Shown here: one piece after another, positions 56,969 through 64,000 of the stretch | Layout: each line of letters begins with the position of its first letter | Numbering within the stretch: the first letter of the stretch is position 1 | Assembly: GCF_958298935.1 (NCBI RefSeq) | Contig: NC_084924.1 | Span: 9,734,001-9,798,000, forward strand | DNA length: 64,000 nt | Origin: Phragmites australis | Lineage: Eukaryota > Streptophyta > Magnoliopsida > Poales > Poaceae | Direction of reading: 5' to 3' | Program-made: the position numbers and the translations under genes | Notes under the pieces: model-generated | Databases searched by the model: none | What the model was told of the DNA's origin: nothing | The model's input: only the letters and a program-made list of their open reading frames with translations

Positions 56969-58240
56969 CTACGAACCATGTGTTCTACTACCTTCTCGTT
57001 CTTCTTCTGCAAGTGTTCCATCATTCGGCCAACATACGATGTATGCATTGTTGTATAGCAGCATCATGCCTCCCTTGTTAGTACCCAATAATGCCATACA
57101 ATATGCCCTCAACGATTACAATAAGAGGGAGTCTATGCAACCCTCTGATGACCCAATTGTAAACTTCTGCTATATTGGTATTTATGACGCCATACCTACC
57201 AAATTATAGCAACAAATTTTTTTTTGATAAGGATGTAGCGCAATAGACAAACCTAGCACCTCCAGTGTCATAGAGCAAGGATCACTTCTCATTTGGCTCT
57301 GCCTTAATCCAGTACGAGAAACACTTGATGTTTCTTACCCCCCCCCCTTCTCCTCACATTAGGAGGGTCAATGCTTTCTCCAAGAGATGGCAACGCCTTT
57401 GGTACATTGTCATCAGCAATAGGCAGCTTCTTACTTCTCTCATGCACGTGTGTCCTTGTGCTCATATCCAATTCCTTCCACAAAGCATCAAACTTGTGAC
57501 TTTGGTTATGACTGCAAAGCTTCTTGAGCATGTCCATCAGTGTCTTGCTCTTGAATTGCTTATAGAAATTTTATCTTATGTGATGCATGCACCACCTGTT
57601 CTGCAGGTCAGGCCATGGGAACGGCTTTAGCTTGTATGCATGAACATAAAAGATGCATTCATTAGTTCTGCACTTGGCACTGTACTTTTCCTGACTTAAG
57701 GCAACAACTCATACCTCTTTGTGATGTCACTACCCACTGTGCCACTGCATCTTTCATTTTAGACTGATTGGGGAAGACCTAATTGAGGTGAACCATACTC
57801 CCAATAGGAATCATGATTCTCCATAACTTGCATCCTCGTGTTGCCAGGCCAGTTCCATTGATCGAGGATGGCAGTACTAGTGGATTCATCATCATCATCT
57901 TCCCCTATATTTACATATTGCATTAAACCTTCTTCCTCATGGATTACGTTACGGTCTACATTGTCATGCTCAATAGCGATTTCTTCAATTTCCTCCCCTG
58001 CGTCAGCCTGACCCTCAATCTATCTCGCCTGTCTATGCACAACAACCTCTTTCTCAACCGTCTCCCATTGCTCAACTTCCTTCCTCAACATTATGTGCCT
58101 ATCCTCTTCTTCTACCAGTATCGCTGTACTGCTATTATCATACACTTCTCTTGAACATGCCTAAACTAACATATTGTACTTAGCCCCACACCACCGACAC
58201 CATTTCAACCACTTATTCATCCGATACATCGGCTTTAACT
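56969..58240 (-). pseudogene. MULE transposase N-terminal and middle parts, broken
   Basis: The minus-strand frame 57304-57537 reads KFDALWKELDMSTRTHVHER and follows a PWPDLQNRWCMHH-like block at 57590-57620, wording found in MuDR transposases. AEVYNWVIRGLHRLPLIVIV lies near 57100-57160. The N-terminal acidic part (HEEEGLMQYVNIGEDDDDES near 57900-57960) and DNVDRNVIHEEE precede it. The catalytic middle is partly deleted near 57620-57700. A C-run at 57338-57348 shifts the frame. It continues at 46735 beyond the chromovirus. Confidence 0.78.
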
Positions 58241-58609
58241 CCTAAAAAACTGTGTCCAACATACGAATCCACATGTATTATACCATAACAGAATAAATGT
58301 CAGGATCCAACTGAAAATATCTGATGGACCACATTATCATGTCCTTTAATAAGGGTAAATAGAAAATTACTCAAATCAACACCAGATAAACTGTTCCGGA
58401 TTTGACCATTTCCATAGAAAACACTAATACCTATAAGGTTTGATATAACTACGATATAAAAAAATAAATCAAAATAAATAATCAACTTATTTTTCTATTA
58501 ATTACAAATAAAATTCTTCAAAACCTAATTTCTATACCATAATAAATTTCACGCTACGCCCCCTTCCCCTCCCCCAAAAAAGTATTTTCACTCACAGGTG
58601 AAGCAAAAT
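58241..58609. other. MULE 5' interior, AT-rich
   Basis: No frame with support; AT-rich with a short C tract at 58559-58574. Leads into the right inverted end. Confidence 0.35.
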
Positions 58610-58920
58610 CTCGAATTTTCGCTCATCCAAAGAGTGAATACCAGAATTTTTCTCTTTCGATAATAGAAAGTATTTTTGCACTTTCTAAGAGTGAAAAATT
58701 ATTTTTCCGCTTTTTCGATCAGCAAAATTATAATTTTCGCTCTTTGAAAAGGCGAAAAATAGATTTCGCTCTTTAGATGAGCGATCGTGCGTTATTTTTG
58801 TATTTCTCGAATTTATGCAATATTTCTGGAATTTCCGTACAAAACAATATTATTAAAAAAGGTTTTGTGCCACGACGCACAGACGCCATGCAACATCTCT
58901 CTCTCGTGCCACTGTTGACC

Positions 58921-60324
58921 ACTCACCGGCGACCCCAGTCGAGACCCCATGGAGGCATGGACCCGTGCAAAGCTGCAAACGCAATGGCGACACAAACGCC
59001 CGGACGAGCACTCAACTTTCCAATGCGTAGGCTCTCGTAAACAACTCAGCCGACGGGGCTCCCCTAACCCCAACTACTTGAAATTAGGTTAATCATCCCG
59101 AGAGCGAGAGGGAATCCGGCCTTCCTCTGGTTATATTATCCTTCTCGGTTCCTGATTATTGCAGACGATTATAATAGCGTGGATTCCTTTCCTCCTGCGC
59201 GATGCTCCGCCTCGTGCAACCACTGCTGCTAGCTCGGTTTGTTTAGTGGAGGGTGTGTTTGTTGAGGATCTCGAGATGTGCCCTGCCGTGCCGATCGATC
59301 GGCACGGCGGGTTCAAATGGTGGAATGAATGATTAGCCCTGGCGTCGGAGCTGACAAGGCGTGCTCTGATTTTTTTAAGCGCTGGTACATGTGAAGATGA
59401 TGGAATGGAGGAGGTAGCCAGGGGTGGATCTTGAGATATGGTGGAGAATGAAAGGATGATCTGGATGACTGTGGTCGCGATGCTAAGAGAATGAAAATGA
59501 CTGGACGTAAAGGTTAGTGGAGAGTTAAGACGGAACATGAAGATAGATAACGCAACCAGTAACACGATCAAACGATGGTGATACTGATATCTTTTTCGTG
59601 TTGTGCTTGATATTTAACTGCAATACTTAAAAAAAATGTTTTCTGAGAATCGAAATTTCGTCTATTTGGAAAAACTGATACTATTCTGCAATCCAACATC
59701 TTCGAATACTATTTGGAATTGAGTTTTGTAAAGGAATTCGTGAGGATCTATATCGCTAGTTTTTTTTTTATTCAAGGAATCTCTATCACTTGTTTATCTT
59801 TTTGCGAGGATTCTCCATCACTCGACGGGTTCTCAAAAAAAAAGGGATCACTTGTTGCATCCTGAACAAGCTTCAGGCAACTCAATCTCTCCACAGTATC
59901 AGCGATCAAATGTCTCTCGTACACCACATGTATGGATACTCATCGTAAAAGAACCTTGAATTGCACATGAATTCAGTTGTGCATAGTTTTTCACATGTTA
60001 CATTCATAAAAAGTAGAAATCATTGTAAGATACGTGTGGCCAAACTTTAAGCTCTAAATTTGAAACATAAGTATGGCATTGAGGTGTGCGTAGGATGCAG
60101 TTTACATGTCCTAAACAACATGTGCATTGATTGGATTGGAGATAATAATAACTAACAAAGAGATTGCTTTGAAAACGTACACTGCAATCACACGATCGCT
60201 CATTCGCCCTCGATAACAATGAACAAGTTTACTTCGAGTTGGTAGCATGTTCTATTGCCACCAAATAGGTCAATCTCTAATTATCTAGCCCATCTGTTCA
60301 TCGAATAAAAAAAAGGCCCTACTT
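58921..60324. other. Non-coding stretch beyond the MULE
   Basis: A minus-strand open frame of 146 codons (59131-59571) has no recognised domain and no conserved pattern. 59600-60300 is AT-rich without clear repeat ends. No gene is supported. Confidence 0.3.
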
Positions 60325-60450
60325 AAAAGAACCTCATGGCATCGTGATTTCTCTCTCCAAGTTCCCATCTTTTTCCCAAATAAAAGAACCTCATGCCATT
60401 CGTGATTTCTCTCTCCAACTTCCCATCTCTTTTCCCAAATAAAAGAACAC
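60325..60450. repeat. Tandem repeat of ~58 bp, two full units
   Basis: AAAAGAACCTCATG starts at 60325 and 60382, and AAAAGAACAC at 60441. Each unit continues with GTGATTTCTCTCTCCAA and TTCCCATCT. It lies just before a GC-rich block. Confidence 0.85.
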
Positions 60451-61496
60451 ATCGTGTCAACCTTATCCTATCATCATAGGAGTGCTGAGTTGACGCAGGC
60501 CTGTTTCCTTTTATTCTCATCGGATCGAGTGTTCGACCACACCTCCAGTACTGTGCCGGTGAGCCTGACCCGCCACGACCGCGCCTCCCCACCGCACCGC
60601 ATGTGCGCCGCGCACCACGCGTCGGACCAACCGCGTCCGAACCCCGCCGTAACGACCCACCTTCCTAACACTCCACGGGGTTCCACGCGTAACGCCGCGA
60701 GGCTGCGCGCGCGCGGCGCCGCCGCCGCCGCAACGAAATTTCCACGCGCTGCGCGCCCCTATCCGGCTATCCCTGCCGCGGCGTGGGCCGGCGCGCGACC
60801 CGGCGCGGGATAGAAGGATCGATGGATAGGCATGAGCTCGGTTGCGTGAGGTCACACCGCGGCGCGCGCGGGTGCCCGTGCCCCCGCCCGCTCGCTTAAA
60901 GAAAGTGGGAACTGGCCTTGCGTTTTTGAGATAGGCGTGGCAAGAGAACGGAGTTCGACTCGAGGGGGGAACAATATGATGAGCGAAGCGAGATCACAAC
61001 AGGTGAACAACAAACCATACACATAGGTGTTAAAAGATTCTCGATTGCTAAAGAAATGTGAGGAAGGAATTTTTTTTAAAACTCCTTTGAATGGATCGCG
61101 CCGACTATAGCTCAGAAACTGACTTTCTCTAATAATTGAGTCGTCGTGCTGGACTGGGAGGGCTATGAGCTACATGAATAGTTTAACATGCTCATCAGCG
61201 TTTGATCCGAAAATATGGATCATCAAGAAGGTAAGGACCCCTAAGTTTCTACTTTTTTATGTTTATAATCTCGCTCCTCCGATTAGCATAGAGATTAATC
61301 CAATCAGCCGTGCACCGACGCATGCGGAGGGAGGGCCGCAGAAGAGACGCGGAAAACATCGTCCGCTCATGTGGCACGCACGTGACCGAACTCCCTTTTC
61401 CATGTTCTGTTCGGTCACGACGGGAAACGGGCGAGGGGGATAGAGTGGCACGGGCGGGCAGACGGGCGCGCCATCTGAGTCGAGGTCTGACAGTTA
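60451..61496. other. GC-rich block then AT-rich spacer
   Basis: 60540-60890 is very GC-rich with CGCCGCCGCCG and GCGCGCGC runs, which keeps several frames open on both strands; this looks like a CpG-island-type sequence rather than a gene. 60900-61500 shows nothing firm. Confidence 0.35.
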
Positions 61497-61834
61497 CGGT
61501 GTGTTTGGGAATGGATATTTATTTTTTTTTAAAAAAATATATTTTTACTTTTTATAAATATATAGTCTTTTTCTAACTAAGAGTATGCAGACAGATTATT
61601 TATCAATATCACAAAATCATCTTTATATGGATAACCAATTATAATCTAAATTCTTACATTCGCTCATATGATTAGATTCAGTCAAACACACAAAAAATCA
61701 ACTCAACTTATTCTAACAGATACAACTAACTAAATAATAATCTTTTTAATACATATAACTCCGCTTAACATATTTTCTCCATTCTATTCTTACGATAAAT
61801 ATCTCTAAAACCCCGTTAAAACGGACCAAACACA
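61497..61834. mobile_element. Probable MITE with GTGTGTTTGG ends
   Basis: Left end GGTGTGTTTGGGAATGG; inverted right end GCCTGTGTTTGGTCCG. The interior is AT-rich with TATAAATATA words. About 335 bp; the target duplication was not clear. Confidence 0.6.
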
Positions 61835-63714
61835 GGCTCAGTCGCTACTCACACACGAATTGACCCGCCCACGCAACGCCCCCACCGAGCCAGATCGGCG
61901 GGTGGGGCCCCGTCCCTCGCCGAGGCCTGGCCATCTCATATTTCTCCACCCCTTTTCGTTTTCTTTAACCTGCGGTGGGCCCTCCCTGTCCCCAGCGTGA
62001 GCAGGAGGAGTCAGAGACCCAGAGCTAGAGCTAGCTGGGTGACTGGGATGGGACAGAGAGGTATACAGGCCGACGGGTGGGCCCCGCCACCACGCTGCCT
62101 CCATCATCTCCTGCCACGAGCCACCTGATCCCGATTGGACAGCTGTTGCTACCGCCCGCCTCCCCCCTTCTACTGCCCCGCACCCCATTGGCCGGCGTCC
62201 CTGCCGCACCTTATCGCGGGGTTAATAAAATCAGAGAGATCAAGAATAGGTTAAAAATTTAAACCCTAGGTTTCATCACTAACACTCTGCTAACCACACA
62301 TTGTCGAGGAGATTTTTGCGGGCGAGCGTTTTACTGCCACATGCAGGTTAGTAATAGTAAAAGAGGATCACGGGAGCCGTGAAATGTTCCTCTGCTCCGC
62401 GCCCAGCGAACAATTACCGCGCCGCGCGGTTAATTTGAAAGCGGGGCGAAGGCAGGCCACGCTGGCGTGTGCGCCCCATCGGAGGACAAGACCTCAACAA
62501 AAGTGGCAATGTGCCGTACCGTACCAGCAGTGCCCTCTCAGGTTGCCACTGCCCCCCCCCCCCTTCCCCCTGCGCCAATCCCAGCACAGCAGGCAGTAAA
62601 AGTTCTTGTACCCCTCCGGCGATTAACGGCGGTGGTTACGCGGGGTTAATAGACCCAGCACGCCACCGTGCACAGGAGTAGCTCCCTCTGGCAGTGAAAC
62701 GTTACTGCTGCAGTCCTTTTTTACCTGAACAAGAGTCTTGTCTTGCTAACCTGCTGGTTGTTCCGGTGGTTTTTCATTGGTGATATTCTTCTCTCTCTCT
62801 CTAGAGAACTACTTTCGTCCTATTGGCAAATGCTACCACTAAGAATTCACATAGTCATGAGCTCATGATCGGGCCCTTCTCTTCTACTCTACTGTAGAGC
62901 TGTACTCATACCTGATTTCTCTGATTATTGTGATAGATTAGCAATTATATGGTGCACTGATTGCGTTGCAGATAACAATTCAATATTGCACAGGAATAGT
63001 CAGATTGGTTGTGATGCAGCTCCCATGTGAACGCTCATGTTCATTTTTACATCGAAACAGCCAGCAGAGGACAACTGCACAGGCGAGTGAGATACAATGA
63101 AGACAACGAAATGTTTCCAACGTAGCAACCGCAGGACCCATCCATGGCAACCTCTCCAAGATTGGAAAATTTTCTTACAGGACGGGCAAACTGAACCTTA
63201 ACTAGTCTTGTGAATACAAGCAAAGCCTCATTGAGTTTTCAAGCAGCACGTGAGCTGAATACATGAGGCCACGGAAGAGGAATGGATCCAAGAGCCAGCA
63301 TTGTTGTGTCCTTGCGAGAATGGAAGCATTCTAACAGATGAACATAGCTCAGTTTTTGATCCGATGCCTCGTATACAAAATTCACATTCCAGCTGAAGAA
63401 ATCCGGTTCGTCCTTATTGGATATGAGTAATTGGAGGAATTACACATAATAATAATAGACATTTAAACATAACAATAGGCTACCATAGTTCACGGATTAA
63501 GGGAAGGGAAGGGGAGGGGGATTGGAAACGAGAACGAACAGGCCGGTCCTGTCGAAGTCAAGTGTCCATCTCATCACGCCAGCGAGAACCGTGGTCCGAT
63601 CGCTCACTGCAATTCAGCGTTCATTGACATCTAGCTTCAACTGTGCCGGCGAGCTGGGGAGGGTGCGCCATGCCCGGGGACATGTTACCTTCAACAGCGC
63701 CCAAACCCCCCCGG
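61835..63714 (-). other. Downstream region and probable 3' UTR of the DELLA gene
   Basis: No coding frame is supported. 61838-62209 is open on the minus strand but GC-rich and without a domain. A C-run lies at 62551-62564. The part next to the stop codon (about 63250-63714) is expected to be transcribed as the 3' UTR, though no poly(A) site can be fixed. Confidence 0.4.
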
Positions 63715-64000
63715 TCACGCTGCGGCGACGCGCCATGCCGAGGTGGCGATGAGCGGGCGCGTATGCCACCCCAGGGTGAGGCACCCGTCCTTCTCCTCCA
63801 CCCTGTACCCGTCGCCTCCAGCGAAGAGCGCCAACAGCGTGCTCGCCTGCTTGTAGGCATTGGAGCCTAGGTGCACGGGCTCGAACCCCGCGCGTCCTAG
63901 GCGGTTGCGCCATTGTCCCAGCGTCTCGTGGCGCTCCGTGCGCTCAGGGCCCTCGCACGCCACGACGTTGCAGATCTGCCGGCCGAGGTACACCTCGGAC
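63715..64000 (-). CDS. SLR1: DELLA protein (GRAS family), C-terminal end
   Basis: DELLA proteins are nuclear repressors of gibberellin responses, degraded after gibberellin-bound GID1 captures them. The window holds the last 94 codons, stop TGA at 63715-63717; the rest runs off the right edge. The frame reads [15 protein letters not shown], then [13 protein letters not shown] (end of the PFYRE block with its RERHE-like word), [13 protein letters not shown], and the SAW block [20 protein letters not shown] ending AAA. This wording is that of grass SLR1/D8/Rht-1 proteins. The N-terminal DELLA and TVHYNP motifs, where dwarfing alleles arise, are outside. No frameshift or stop is seen. Grass DELLA genes usually have one exon, consistent with the absence of an intron here. 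Confidence 0.95.
   Translation of the reverse strand, partial: SEVYLGRQICNVVACEGPERTERHETLGQWRNRLGRAGFEPVHLGSNAYKQASTLLALFAGGDGYRVEEKDGCLTLGWHTRPLIATSAWRVAAA

Larger units (their letters stand above)
44715..58920 (-). mobile_element. Mutator-like element (MULE) with long inverted ends, split by a chromovirus
   Basis: Inverted copies lie at about 44715-44985 and 58610-58920. The most conserved part (TATTGTTTTGTATGGAAATT at 44823-44842) faces its counterpart near 58835-58855. Both continue inward with AAAGAGCG and TTTTCGCTCTTT words. Between them, minus-strand mudrA-like transposase pieces lie on either side of the chromovirus 46736-56968. Removing that insertion leaves about 4 kb, a normal MULE size. 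Exact outer ends and the expected 9-bp target duplication were not found. Confidence 0.72.

Noticed and set aside
60454..60855. GC-rich frames of 112-119 codons on both strands
   Set aside because: Alternating GC tracts keep all frames open; no similarity to known proteins seen.
61838..62209. 123-codon minus-strand frame 1.5 kb downstream of DELLA
   Set aside because: GC-rich low-complexity composition and no domain; not part of the GRAS gene, which ends at 63715.

Overview
The window is plant nuclear DNA from a grass (Poaceae). The best evidence is at the right edge, where the last 94 codons of a DELLA/GRAS growth repressor read as the grass SLR1/D8/Rht-1 type. At the left there is a multi-exon TOC64/OEP64-like gene with clean GT-AG introns. 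The density and kinds of transposon (Ty1/copia, Tat and Tekay-type Ty3/gypsy, MULE, CACTA, PIF/Harbinger, Stowaway) also fit a grass. The species cannot be named from the sequence. No CRISPR array, operon, rRNA or tRNA was seen.

Layout. 1-1629: the 3' end of a copia element, its LTR split by a hAT-like element. 1654-3753: a small copia element with LTRs of 116-119 bp that keeps only a gag fragment. 3773-6528: the 3' half of a TOC64/OEP64 gene (seven exons, frame intact). 7790-18569: remains of a Tat-lineage gypsy element, mostly on the minus strand, broken by two solo LTRs with perfect 5-bp target duplications and followed by an inverted second copy. 18914-20525: three MITEs. 22020-34810: one large copia insertion bracketed by the duplication CCTAG. 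It has been filled by a second, SIRE-like element, which was itself entered by a Tekay/Del-type chromovirus (gag-pol 25334-29692, LTR 29856-33121). 35128-39435: small DNA elements, including a 1.06-kb CACTA derivative and a PIF/Harbinger remnant. About 44715-58920: a Mutator-like element (MULE) with long terminal inverted repeats and a decayed transposase. It was split by another chromovirus (46736-56968), which was split in turn by a 1485-bp solo LTR. 58921-63714: mostly GC-rich and AT-rich non-coding DNA with one MITE. 63715-64000: the DELLA 3' end.

Only two host genes are supported, about 57 kb apart: TOC64/OEP64 (organelle protein import receptor with a chaperone-binding TPR domain) and DELLA (gibberellin signalling). 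Both are partial because the window cuts into them or elements separate their parts. Almost everything between them is layered transposon insertion, and several layers can be ordered from target-site duplications visible in the sequence. All transposon proteins here are broken, so none looks able to move by itself. I see no convincing new biochemical system. The most notable signals are the nested architecture, the hairpin-bearing repeat arrays in the LTRs, and a retroelement sitting 19 bp from a splice acceptor of TOC64/OEP64.
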